NCBI GenBank assembly: GCA_902798285.1
Contig: CADBVZ010000011.1
Location: 1-64,000 of the forward strand
DNA from: an uncultured Prevotella sp.
Lineage (GTDB): Bacteria > Bacteroidota > Bacteroidia > Bacteroidales > Bacteroidaceae
Direction: 5' to 3'
DNA length: 64,000 nucleotides
Positions 35,092 through 43,117 of the stretch are shown here, piece after piece. A program made the translations under genes and the position numbers. Each line of letters begins with the position of its first letter. Position 1 is the first letter of the stretch. The notes under the pieces were generated by a model. That model was not told where the DNA came from and searched no databases. It saw nothing but the letters and a program-made list of their open reading frames with translations.

Positions 35092-36747
35092 ATGATTAGA
35101 CTGCTACTACTGAGTTTTTTCCTTGCTATCACCACCGTTTCTGGTGCCCAGGATATGAGTTTTTCCGCTACGCTCCGTCAGATCGACGAAGCCATCAACG
35201 AGTCGCCCCAGATTGTCGAAGCCTACGAGCGTCAGCTCGATGAGACCCACCAGCAATATCGTGCTGCCTCCAGTCTCGACGATAAGTATCGTCTTGCCTT
35301 CAAACTCTACGAACAGTACAAGTCGTTTATGAACGATTCGGCTGTTTATTACCTCGAGGAGGCACAGCTCTGGGCTGAGCATCAGGGTAAGCAGGCTCTG
35401 GTAGGTAACTGCTTGGCGCTGAAGGCTTTCCAGTGTTCCACTGTGGGCTATTACAATGAGTCGCTCGCCTTCCTCCGTCAGATCAATAAACAACAGCTCG
35501 ACAGCGTCGGGCTTCGCAATTATTACCAGTCTCAGATGCATGTGTATGGCGAATTGGGCTATTACACCAATATCCCCTCTTTGAAGGAAGAATACTTCAA
35601 GCTCCAGCGCCTTTATCGCGATTCGCTTTTCTCCATCATCGACCATCGCGATCCCATTTATCTCATGTATCGTGTGTATCAGTTGCAGGAGCAGAAGCGC
35701 ATGGAGGAGGCACGTAAGTTGAGCGATCAGTGGGTCAAGCAGCTCAGTCCCGATAGTCGTGATTATGCTATCGCCTGTTACTATCGCTCGCTCAGCAGCG
35801 ATACCGATGATGATCGTAAGACCTGGCTGGCCCAGTCGGCTCTGAGCGATGTGCGCCATGCTGTGATGGATCAGGCTTCGCTTCTTGCCTTGGCCGATTT
35901 GTTGAATGCCGATGGCGATCTCGATCGCTCCTATCGCTATATCCGCTTTACGTGGGATTGCAACAACCGCTTCAACACCCGTATGCGTTCTTGGCAGATA
36001 GCGCCCATACTGAATGTCATCGAGAAGAATTATCAGAGTGCCGTCGATCATAACACCAAGGTGCTCCGCATGTCCATCACAGTGGTTAGCATCCTAGCCC
36101 TGTTGCTCTTGGGCGTGCTCCTGTTCCTCCATCGTCGCAATCGTCAGCTCGACACAGCCCGTAATGAGCTCAAGGCCTCCAATTCTCAACTTTCAACTCT
36201 CAACTCTCAACTTTCAGCTCAGAAAGAGGAACTCTCGCAACTCAACTCTCAACTGTCAACTGTCAACTCTCAACTTTCCGAGAGCAACATCGTCAAGGAA
36301 GAGTACATCGGCCGTTTTATGAGCCTCTGCTCGCAGTATATCGACAAGCTCGACGACTATCGTAAGATGGTGAACAAGAAGATGAAGAATAAGGAGCTCG
36401 ACGAGTTGTTCCAGATATCCAAGTCTACCGAGTTGAAGGAGAAAGAGCTCGAGGAACTGCTGCAGAACTTCGACTCCGTGTTCCTGCATCTCTTCCCCCA
36501 TTTCGTCGACGACTTCAATGCCCTCCTGCAACCCGATATGCAGATTCATCCCAAGGACGATAATCGCCTTGTCACCGAAATCCGTATCTTCGCCCTCATC
36601 CGCCTGGGCATCGAGGACTCATCAAAGATTGCCGAGTTCCTGCATTACTCCGTCAACACCATCTACAACTATCGCGCTCGCATCAAAAACGGCGCCCTCG
36701 ACAATCGCGAGAGCTTCGAACGCCGCATCAAAACCCTCGGGATTTAG
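35092..36747 (+). CDS. DUF6377-like membrane protein, TPR + TM + coiled coil + helix-turn-helix end
   Basis: A 551-residue protein with a signal peptide (IRLLLLSFFLAITTVSGAQ), a periplasmic TPR-like helical region (residues 35-320), one membrane helix (about 325-345), a cytoplasmic coiled coil and a C-terminal region ending in SSKIAEFLHYSVNTIYNYRARIKN, which looks like a LuxR-type HTH. This design suits a one-component membrane regulator, and such proteins often lie beside SusCD loci. It may sense the product of the adjacent glucan locus; that is inference. Residues 363-399 of the coiled coil (NSQLSTLNSQLS and repeats) are made of CAACTCT/CAACTTT heptamers, which keep the 7-residue coil rhythm. 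Confidence 0.85.
   Translation: MIRLLLLSFFLAITTVSGAQDMSFSATLRQIDEAINESPQIVEAYERQLDETHQQYRAASSLDDKYRLAFKLYEQYKSFMNDSAVYYLEEAQLWAEHQGKQALVGNCLALKAFQCSTVGYYNESLAFLRQINKQQLDSVGLRNYYQSQMHVYGELGYYTNIPSLKEEYFKLQRLYRDSLFSIIDHRDPIYLMYRVYQLQEQKRMEEARKLSDQWVKQLSPDSRDYAIACYYRSLSSDTDDDRKTWLAQSALSDVRHAVMDQASLLALADLLNADGDLDRSYRYIRFTWDCNNRFNTRMRSWQIAPILNVIEKNYQSAVDHNTKVLRMSITVVSILALLLLGVLLFLHRRNRQLDTARNELKASNSQLSTLNSQLSAQKEELSQLNSQLSTVNSQLSESNIVKEEYIGRFMSLCSQYIDKLDDYRKMVNKKMKNKELDELFQISKSTELKEKELEELLQNFDSVFLHLFPHFVDDFNALLQPDMQIHPKDDNRLVTEIRIFALIRLGIEDSSKIAEFLHYSVNTIYNYRARIKNGALDNRESFERRIKTLGI
36180..36286 (+). repeat. heptanucleotide array (CAACTCT/CAACTTT) in the DUF6377 coiled coil
   Basis: Two blocks of 7-base units (36180-36215 and 36238-36286) separated by about 22 bases. 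Confidence 0.9.
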
Positions 36748-36880
36748 GCACATAAATACGGAGGGAAGATCGCTTTCTTCTCCGTTATTACTGAATTGCT
36801 TACGGATTTCTGTAAACTTTATTTGTTTGTCCACAAATAAGCCTTAAAGTAGCCTTTTTGTGGGCTTTTCGTGGTCTCTG

Positions 36881-36968
36881 ACTTTCCTCCGGGTAAAGTC
36901 GGACTTTCCTCGGAGGAAACCTCCACTTTCCTCCGTACTTTCTCCGAGTTTGCTCGGAGCCCCTTATG
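36881..36968. repeat. 22-base-period repeats between convergent genes
   Basis: ACTTTCCTC recurs at 36881, 36903 and 36925, exactly 22 bases apart. The second unit holds TTTCCTC-G-GAGGAAA. CTCCGAGTTTGCTCGGAG follows. It is related in sequence and period to 13770-13945. The 498-base gap 36748-37245 otherwise has no gene. Confidence 0.75.
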
Positions 36969-37040
36969 AGAGAAAGGGTGTTGTTGCATGAATTGTATAA
37001 AAATTTCAAGTATACGTAATGCCTTGTTCTATGCTCCATA

Positions 37041-37226
37041 AGTCCCCAAATTGCAAAATTGCAAAATTGCAAAATGTTTTTTTGTAAAACATTAAAAACA
37101 CTCAGATTTTTTTTATTATTATATATTATATTACAATATAATATATAATAATATATTAATTCGTCATTTTTCTTGTTCTTTTGTTCTTTTGTTTTTGCGC
37201 TTTTGCAATTTTGCAATTTGGGGACT
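37041..37226. repeat. large nested palindrome with 8-base repeat arms and AT core
   Basis: A perfect 26 bp inverted repeat (37041-37066 with 37201-37226) whose arms carry tandem TTGCAAAA units. It encloses a perfect 19 bp AT-only inverted repeat (37114-37132 with 37135-37153) with a 2-base loop. It lies between two convergent genes and may terminate both; it may also be a MITE-like element. Confidence 0.9.
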
Positions 37227-37245
37227 TGGGGACTTGACGTGCAAA

Positions 37246-38073
37246 TCAATAATCCTTGTGCTTGTCCTTGAGCTTGCAGGGGAACCAGAAGGAGATGATT
37301 GTCTTGCGGCCGTTCTCGGTATCCATCTCGAAATCGCCGCCTATGGCGTCGAGGATGGCCTTGCAGACGGAGATGCCGAGGGCTGATGTGTCCTTTGATG
37401 ACGTCAACGCATCTTCTTTCTGGAGGAATGAGTAAAGATCGCTGCCAAGCAGGTCGGCCTGTCCGTTGCCCGTATAGGTGATTTTTACCCTCAGACCTCT
37501 GCGCTCATAGCCGTAATTGATGTTGATATCGCCCTGAACGGCAAACCTGGCGGCATTAGACAGCATGTGCATCATGAGCTGGTGCATATAGTTGGTATCG
37601 AGAAATGCCTTGCAATGGGGCGACAGGTCGGTTCTGAGTTTTACTTGTATCTCAGGCTTCGTCAAGCTCACTGTTTCGCGACGATAAGAAGCCATCAGCT
37701 CAGCCAGATTAACCTGAACGATCATAAAGGCGGGTGTATCGCCATCCAAGTTGGAGAGTGTGCGAAGCTGTGTGATGTATTCTATCACGTCCTTACTGTT
37801 CTGATGGATATGGGATGCCATCTCCTTTACCTGAGCAGGTCGCATTAAGGCGTCCTTCTCGTCAAGGATCATCTTGCTGTAGCTCTCGATGGCAGCCAGC
37901 GGGGTGCGCAAGGCATGACTCACATTAGAGAGGAATGCCGACCTCATCTGCTCGCTCATCCGAGCACGCCTTACCTGATACTTGACTTTTCGTTCATAAT
38001 GCTGGTAAAGCAGCACAAAAGTAAATGCAAAACCAATCAGCAGTACGCAAATAATGACTAAAAAATACTCCAT
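37246..38073 (-). CDS. membrane sensor histidine kinase, degenerate ATP domain
   Basis: A 275-residue protein with one N-terminal membrane helix (FLVIICVLLIGFAFTFVLLY), a HisKA domain with phospho-acceptor H53 in FLSNVSHALRTPL, and a HATPase domain. The N box (LSNAARFA) and G2-like box (TSALGISVCKAILDAIGG) are present. The G1 box reads TYTGNGQ where DTGxGI is usual, so the aspartate that contacts adenine is absent. ATP binding may be weak or lost. No periplasmic sensor domain fits in the short N-terminus, and no response regulator is adjacent. The ATG at 38073 matches the start of the membrane helix. Confidence 0.82.
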   Translation of the reverse strand: MEYFLVIICVLLIGFAFTFVLLYQHYERKVKYQVRRARMSEQMRSAFLSNVSHALRTPLAAIESYSKMILDEKDALMRPAQVKEMASHIHQNSKDVIEYITQLRTLSNLDGDTPAFMIVQVNLAELMASYRRETVSLTKPEIQVKLRTDLSPHCKAFLDTNYMHQLMMHMLSNAARFAVQGDININYGYERRGLRVKITYTGNGQADLLGSDLYSFLQKEDALTSSKDTSALGISVCKAILDAIGGDFEMDTENGRKTIISFWFPCKLKDKHKDY

Positions 38074-38102
38074 GATATTGTAGTAATTGTTAAACTTGCC
38101 GG

Positions 38103-38110
38103 CAAAGGTA
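38103..38110 (-). promoter_or_regulatory. -7 box of the histidine kinase gene
   Basis: TACCTTTG on the minus strand, 29 bases from the start codon. Confidence 0.75.
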
Positions 38111-38189
38111 CACAATTTAAATGAAACTTGCAAGCAAATGGTGACATTATTTGCCATTCGTCACAAAAATATGCCGAATATCCCAGAAA

Positions 38190-38221
38190 TTTGCCGTGGT
38201 GCGCAACTTTTTATAGTTTTG
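38190..38221 (+). promoter_or_regulatory. promoter upstream of the M13 peptidase
   Basis: TTTG (38190-38193), 20-base spacer, TAGTTTTG (38214-38221). The peptidase ATG is 225 bases further on, so the transcript would have a long leader. Confidence 0.7.
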
Positions 38222-38232
38222 CGGCGTCTAGA

Positions 38233-38301
38233 ACCCACGAGCTGGTGGATAAATACACCTCGCTGACGTTCCCCAACATAGCCTATCGCGTGGAGTCCTG
38301 A
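38233..38301 (+). pseudogene. possible remnant of a coding 3' end
   Basis: Within the 372-base gap 38074-38445 this stretch reads THELVDKYTSLTFPNIAYRV then ES and stop, with amino-acid use and codon choice like a real gene end. No start codon or upstream body is present; a GTG at 38245 could start an 18-residue peptide. I do not recognise the parent gene. The rest of the gap shows only the promoters. Confidence 0.3.
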
Positions 38302-38445
38302 GGTAGGTTGGTGTGTTAAATAATGATAAAAATACAACTTTTGGGGTTGTTTCTGCGTCTATTATAAAGAAAATAAGGTGGAGTGTGTAGTTTTTCGACT
38401 GCTGCATGCGTCTAAGGAATAAAAATGTTCAACTAAACCATATTA

Positions 38446-40467
38446 ATGACAATGAAAAAACTATTTTTCGCTGTGGCCTTCGCCCTCGTCAGCATGAGTG
38501 GCATGGCACAGAACCTGAAAGCAAACATGGACGAGAGTGTGAAACCAGGTGACGACTTCTGGCAGTATGCCGTAGGCACGTGGCTGAAGAACAATCCGCT
38601 GGACAAGGTGCATCCTGAGAACGGTGCCTTCACTGACCTCTCGGAACTGAACAAGGATCGCATCAACGCCCTCGTGATGAAGTATGCCGAGAAGAAGGAT
38701 CTGCCTCAGGGCAGCGACGGACAGAAGATCGGCACGCTCTATCGTCTCTACATGGACAGCGTAGGTCGCAACAAGATGGGCTACGAGCCGATTCTGCCTT
38801 ACCTGAAGAAGGTACGCGAGGTGAAGACCCGCGAGGAGGCCTTGAAGCTGATGTGCGAGTTCGACGCCAAGGGATTCAATACGGCTCCCTTCGGTATCAG
38901 CTTGAGTCTGAACCCCTTCAACTCATCAGAGTTTATGATTGGTGGCGGACATGGTGGTGCCTCACTGGCTCAGGAGTATTATGCCGAGCCCAACGAGCAG
39001 CAGAAGAAGACGGTAGAAGCCATCAAGGCCCGTAATAAGGACTACCTTAAGATGGTGGGCCACAGCGACGAAGAGGCTCAGAAGATGATGGAGGCCGAGT
39101 GGGCCATTGAGCACGCCATTGGTGTGAAGACCCTGAATCAGGTGGCTCGTCGTAACCCCATGGCTACTATCCACATCATGTCGTGGGAGCAGCTGTTGCA
39201 GGATTTCAAGGGCATCGACTGGGTAGGCTATCGCGACGCTCTCGACATGCCTAAGGATATCGATAAGGTGAACATCAGCCAGCTGGAGCCTCTGCATGAG
39301 GTTGAAAACATTCTGGCTAACACCAGTCTGGAGGACCTGAAGGCTTACATGGAGCTTCACGTGATTCAGGCCTACAGTGGCTTCCTCTCTGACGCATTCA
39401 CCGATCGTGCCTTCGAGGCCAACAAGGTGATCACAGGTGTTCAGGAGCAGCAGCCCCGTTGGAAGCGTGCTGTGAATACCATCAGCGGAAGACTAGGTGA
39501 GACCATCGGTAAGCTGTATGTGGCTGAGTACTTCCCCGAGAGCAGCAAGCAGCGTGTGGTTCGTCTGGTGAAGGATCTGCAGCAGGCCTTCGAGGATCGT
39601 CTGACAGAGAACACCTGGATGAGCGACTCTACCAAGGCCAAGGCTCTGGAGAAACTGCACTCAATGTATATCAACGTAGGTTATCCCGACAAGTGGGAGG
39701 ACATGGAGAAGTTCGTGGACATTCGCGAGGATCAGAACCTGGTGGAGAACTTCATCCGCATCAACGAGGAGGCTCGTGCAGCTGAGTTCCGCAAGTACTG
39801 GCGCAAGCCTGTAGACAAGACCATGATGGCTTGCACACCTCAGACTGTGAACGCCTTCTACAACCCGCTGTTCAACAGCATCAACTTCCCTGCAGCCATC
39901 CTGCAGCCCCCGTTCTTCGATCCTGAGGCCGACTATGCAGCCAACTATGGTGCCATCGGTGTGGTGATTGGACACGAGATGAGTCACGGCTTTGACGATC
40001 AGGGTTGTCAGTTCGACAAGGACGGAAACCTGAAGAACTGGTGGACGGCTGACGATAAGACTAAATACAATGAGCGCACCAAGGTGCTGGCCGACTGGTT
40101 CAGTGAGCAGGAGGCTGTGCCCGGACTGAAGGTGAACGGACAGAAGACCCTGGGCGAGAACATCGGTGATAACGGTGGATTGAAGATTGCCTATCGCGCC
40201 TTTGAGAACCGCATGAAGCAGGAGCCTCTGAAGGATGCAGAGGGCTTTACACCTGCACAGCGTTTCTATCTGGCTTACGCTCGTGTATGGGCCAGCAACA
40301 GCACACCTGAGTATACCGCTATGATCGTGAACAGCGACGTTCACTCACCCAACCGCATCCGTGTGACGGCTGCCCTGCCTATGATCGATACCTGGTATGA
40401 TGCCTTCGGTATTAAGGAGGGCGACAAGATGTTCGTGCCAAAGGAGAAGCGCGCACAGGTTTGGTAA
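38446..40467 (+). CDS. M13 family metallopeptidase (PepO/neprilysin-like)
   Basis: A 673-residue exported zinc endopeptidase with signal peptide ending SGMAQ. The HExxH zinc motif is H510-EMS-H514 (IGHEMSHGFDD) and the third ligand lies in GENIGDNGGLKIAYRAF. The N-terminal M13 domain (VKPGDDFWQYAVGTWLKNNP) and the closing sequence (PKEKRAQVW, matching the CxVW end without the Cys) are present. A second ATG two codons in is an equally good start. It stands alone, with a terminator behind it. The role is peptide turnover in the periplasm or at the surface. Confidence 0.95.
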   Translation: MTMKKLFFAVAFALVSMSGMAQNLKANMDESVKPGDDFWQYAVGTWLKNNPLDKVHPENGAFTDLSELNKDRINALVMKYAEKKDLPQGSDGQKIGTLYRLYMDSVGRNKMGYEPILPYLKKVREVKTREEALKLMCEFDAKGFNTAPFGISLSLNPFNSSEFMIGGGHGGASLAQEYYAEPNEQQKKTVEAIKARNKDYLKMVGHSDEEAQKMMEAEWAIEHAIGVKTLNQVARRNPMATIHIMSWEQLLQDFKGIDWVGYRDALDMPKDIDKVNISQLEPLHEVENILANTSLEDLKAYMELHVIQAYSGFLSDAFTDRAFEANKVITGVQEQQPRWKRAVNTISGRLGETIGKLYVAEYFPESSKQRVVRLVKDLQQAFEDRLTENTWMSDSTKAKALEKLHSMYINVGYPDKWEDMEKFVDIREDQNLVENFIRINEEARAAEFRKYWRKPVDKTMMACTPQTVNAFYNPLFNSINFPAAILQPPFFDPEADYAANYGAIGVVIGHEMSHGFDDQGCQFDKDGNLKNWWTADDKTKYNERTKVLADWFSEQEAVPGLKVNGQKTLGENIGDNGGLKIAYRAFENRMKQEPLKDAEGFTPAQRFYLAYARVWASNSTPEYTAMIVNSDVHSPNRIRVTAALPMIDTWYDAFGIKEGDKMFVPKEKRAQVW

Positions 40468-40499
40468 AACACTCAACGTTAACGATAACGTAAAAAAAG

Positions 40500-40530
40500 A
40501 AGGTGAAATGCAATGCGTTTCGCCTTTTTT
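40500..40530 (+). terminator. terminator of the M13 peptidase gene
   Basis: AAGGTGAAA (40500-40508) pairs with TTTCGCCTT (40518-40526) and a T-run follows; the next promoter begins within that run. Confidence 0.85.
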
Positions 40531-40533
40531 TTG

Positions 40534-40541
40534 TACCTTTG
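40534..40541 (+). promoter_or_regulatory. -7 box of the PTS IIC-like gene
   Basis: TACCTTTG just behind the terminator, with a leader of about 105 bases. Confidence 0.75.
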
Positions 40542-40649
40542 CACCCGTCAAGAGACGTGTGCGAGTCCAGGCGGCACCTCAGCAGAGAGCTTGCTCTCTG
40601 CATTCGGTTTGTTCTGGCCTTGTCAGCTAAAACTAAAATCAAAAGAAAA

Positions 40650-42017
40650 ATGGAACAAGTATTCAGTTACATTATCAGTCTGGGTGCATCAGTCATGATG
40701 CCAATCCTCTTTACCATTATCGGTCTGTGTATCGGCATGAAGTTCGGAAAGTCATTGAAATCGGGACTCTACGTGGGTGTCGGTTTCGTGGGATTGGGTA
40801 TTGTGACAGCCCTGCTGACCAACAACTTCGGTAGTCCGCTGAGCGAGATTTCGAAGCTTTACAATCTCCAGTTGGGCGTGTTCGATATGGGTTGGCCTGC
40901 TGCTGCAGCTGTGGCATACAATACGGCTGTAGGCGCACTGATCATTCCCATCTGTCTGGGTGTGAACTTCCTGTTGCTCATAACCAAATGTACACGTACG
41001 GTCAACATCGACCTGTGGAACTACTGGCACTTCGCCTTCATTGGTGCTGTGGCATATTTCGTGATGGATCAGAGTCTGGCTTGGGGCTATTTCGCTGCCA
41101 TCGTGTGCTACATCATCACGCTGGTGATGGCCGATCTGACAGCTGAGAAGTTCCAGGGCTACTACGACGATATGGATGGTATCAGCATTCCGCAACCTTT
41201 CTGCCAGAGTTTCACGGCTTTTGCCATTGGCATCAACTGGTTGCTCGACAAGATCCCTGGTTTCTCGAAGCTCGATATCGACGCTGAGGGCCTGAAGAAG
41301 AAGTTTGGTGTGCTGGGTGAGCCCATTGTGCTTGGTGTCATCGTAGGCGCTTTGATTGGTGCTGTAGCTCAGTTGGATATCAAGAAGGTGCTGTTCTTGG
41401 GTGTAACCATGGGTGCTGTGATGGAGTTGATTCCTCGTATCACCAAGCTTTTCATCGACGGACTGAAGCCTATCGCTGAGAAGACGCAGGAGGTGGTGCA
41501 GAAGAAGTGGGCTGGTAAGAAGGTGTACATCGGTATGTCGCCAGCCTTGGTAATTGGTCATCCCACTACGTTGGTGGCTTCACTCATCCTGATTCCTCTG
41601 GCTCTGCTGATGGCTGTGGCTCTGCCTGGCAACGAGTTCCTGCCGCTGGCTTCGCTCGCAGGTATGTTCTATGTGTTTGTGATGGTGCTGCCTTATACCA
41701 AGGGTAATGTGCTGAAGACCCTGATCATTGGTATTGTGGCTGTGGGTATCGGACTGTGGTTTGTGACTGATATGGCGCCAGCCTTCTCTCAGGCTGCCCA
41801 GACTGTCTATGCCCAGACACAGGATCCTGCTGCCAAGATTCCTGAGGGATTCCAGGCTGGTGCGCTCGACTTTGCATCGAGCCTCTTTGGTTGGGTGATC
41901 TATAAGTGCGTGAACAATCTGGCTTACGTGGGTGCTGGTATCCTGACGCTCATCACCATCGCTATGGTGTTCATCAATCGTCGTCGCATCGTAGCCGATG
42001 AAAAAGCCGCAAAATGA
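40650..42017 (+). CDS. PTS galactitol-type IIC permease (orphan)
   Basis: A 455-residue polytopic membrane protein of the EIIC-GAT family. It opens with QVFSYIISLGASVMMPILFTI and contains AVAYNTAVGALIIPICLGVN and the family substrate loop GMSPALVIGHPTTLVASLIL. About eleven membrane segments are visible. No IIA, IIB, HPr or EI gene is near, and Bacteroidota generally lack a full sugar PTS, so it probably transports without phosphorylation. The next genes are kduI and a hexuronate-type transporter, which suggests an unsaturated uronate, a keto-sugar or a polyol as substrate (inference). The ATG at 40650 matches the family; the longer frame runs back into the promoter. Confidence 0.85.
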   Translation: MEQVFSYIISLGASVMMPILFTIIGLCIGMKFGKSLKSGLYVGVGFVGLGIVTALLTNNFGSPLSEISKLYNLQLGVFDMGWPAAAAVAYNTAVGALIIPICLGVNFLLLITKCTRTVNIDLWNYWHFAFIGAVAYFVMDQSLAWGYFAAIVCYIITLVMADLTAEKFQGYYDDMDGISIPQPFCQSFTAFAIGINWLLDKIPGFSKLDIDAEGLKKKFGVLGEPIVLGVIVGALIGAVAQLDIKKVLFLGVTMGAVMELIPRITKLFIDGLKPIAEKTQEVVQKKWAGKKVYIGMSPALVIGHPTTLVASLILIPLALLMAVALPGNEFLPLASLAGMFYVFVMVLPYTKGNVLKTLIIGIVAVGIGLWFVTDMAPAFSQAAQTVYAQTQDPAAKIPEGFQAGALDFASSLFGWVIYKCVNNLAYVGAGILTLITIAMVFINRRRIVADEKAAK

Positions 42018-42023
42018 AAATGG

Positions 42024-42084
42024 AACACAGAGGTACAAAGATACAGAGAAAAATAAAAACTCTGTGACTCTGTATCTCTGTGTT
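42024..42084. repeat. inverted 8-9-base-period repeat between IIC and kduI
   Basis: AACACAGAG-type units (42024-42048) face CTCTGTATC/CTCTGTGTT units (42060-42084) around an 11-base A-rich loop. It can form a long hairpin and may reduce read-through into kduI. Confidence 0.75.
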
Positions 42085-42113
42085 GAATGATATAAACTTA
42101 AAACAAAATAACA

Positions 42114-43115
42114 ATGAAGAAAACAATTCTAACTATTGTGGGGGCGATGGCCCTCTCGCTTTCTGCCAATGCGCAGGAGGCCGATAGGTTTGTTGGGGCT
42201 CAGCATGTGAAGTTCCAGACGGCCTGTCATCCCGAGGATGTGAAACACTACGACACGAAACTGCTCCGCGAGCGCTTTGTGATGGAGAAGGTGATGGAGG
42301 CAGACTCTATCCTGCTGACTTACTCACACTACGATCGCTTTATCTTTGGTGGCGCGATGCCCGTTAACACCACGCTGACCCTGGAGAACTTCTGGGAGCT
42401 GGGTCTCGACGTGGACAACACCATCAAGGAGAAATACTTCATGTATAATCGTGAGTTGGGTGTAGTAAACTGTGGTCAGGGCGATGGCGTAGTCATCGTG
42501 GATGGTAAGGAGTACGCTCTCTCTCCAAAGGAGGCGCTTTATATCGGTCGTGGCCACATTGGTAAGGATCAGGATGTGAACAAGAAGGTTCAGTTCCGCT
42601 CGAAGGATCCTAAGAATCCTGCCAAGTTCTATCTGAACTCTGCCACAGCCCATCAGCACTATAAGACTCAATGGATCACCCTCGACGGACGTAAGGGTTC
42701 GCTGAAGGCTGCTGTATGGGGTCCTGTAGGAACCGTTGAGGAAGCCAACAATCGTACCGTTTACAAGCTCATCGTGAACGATGTGCTGGAGGAAGGTCCT
42801 TGTCAGCTGCAGCTGGGTCTCACTCAGTTGAATCCTGGTGCTGTATGGAACACGATGCCTCCTCACACCCATGGACGTCGTATCGAGGCTTACTACTATT
42901 TCAATCTGCCCGAGGGTCAGACCATCTCGCATGTGATGGGTCAGCCTCAGGAGAGTCGCAACGTATGGTTGCACAACGAGCAGGCCATCATGAGCCCAGA
43001 GTGGAGCATGCATGCTGCTGCAGGTACTTACTACTACACCTTCATCTGGGGTATGGCTGGCGAGAACCTGTATTATAATGATAAGGACAATATCCCAGTA
43101 ATTGATATCAGATAA
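42114..43115 (+). CDS. kduI: 5-dehydro-4-deoxy-D-glucuronate isomerase with a signal peptide
   Basis: A 333-residue KduI, the isomerase that turns the unsaturated uronate product DKI into DKII in pectin and glycosaminoglycan breakdown. The cupin metal ligands are H251 and H253 ([10 protein letters not shown]), E258 and H300 ([22 protein letters not shown]). E. coli KduI is about 278 residues and cytoplasmic. This one starts with a clear Sec signal, [20 protein letters not shown] followed by Q, and so is probably periplasmic. It has an extra segment near residue 145 ([20 protein letters not shown]). The MFS gene begins 2 bases after its stop. Confidence 0.93.
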   Translation: MKKTILTIVGAMALSLSANAQEADRFVGAQHVKFQTACHPEDVKHYDTKLLRERFVMEKVMEADSILLTYSHYDRFIFGGAMPVNTTLTLENFWELGLDVDNTIKEKYFMYNRELGVVNCGQGDGVVIVDGKEYALSPKEALYIGRGHIGKDQDVNKKVQFRSKDPKNPAKFYLNSATAHQHYKTQWITLDGRKGSLKAAVWGPVGTVEEANNRTVYKLIVNDVLEEGPCQLQLGLTQLNPGAVWNTMPPHTHGRRIEAYYYFNLPEGQTISHVMGQPQESRNVWLHNEQAIMSPEWSMHAAAGTYYYTFIWGMAGENLYYNDKDNIPVIDIR

Positions 43116-43117
43116 CT

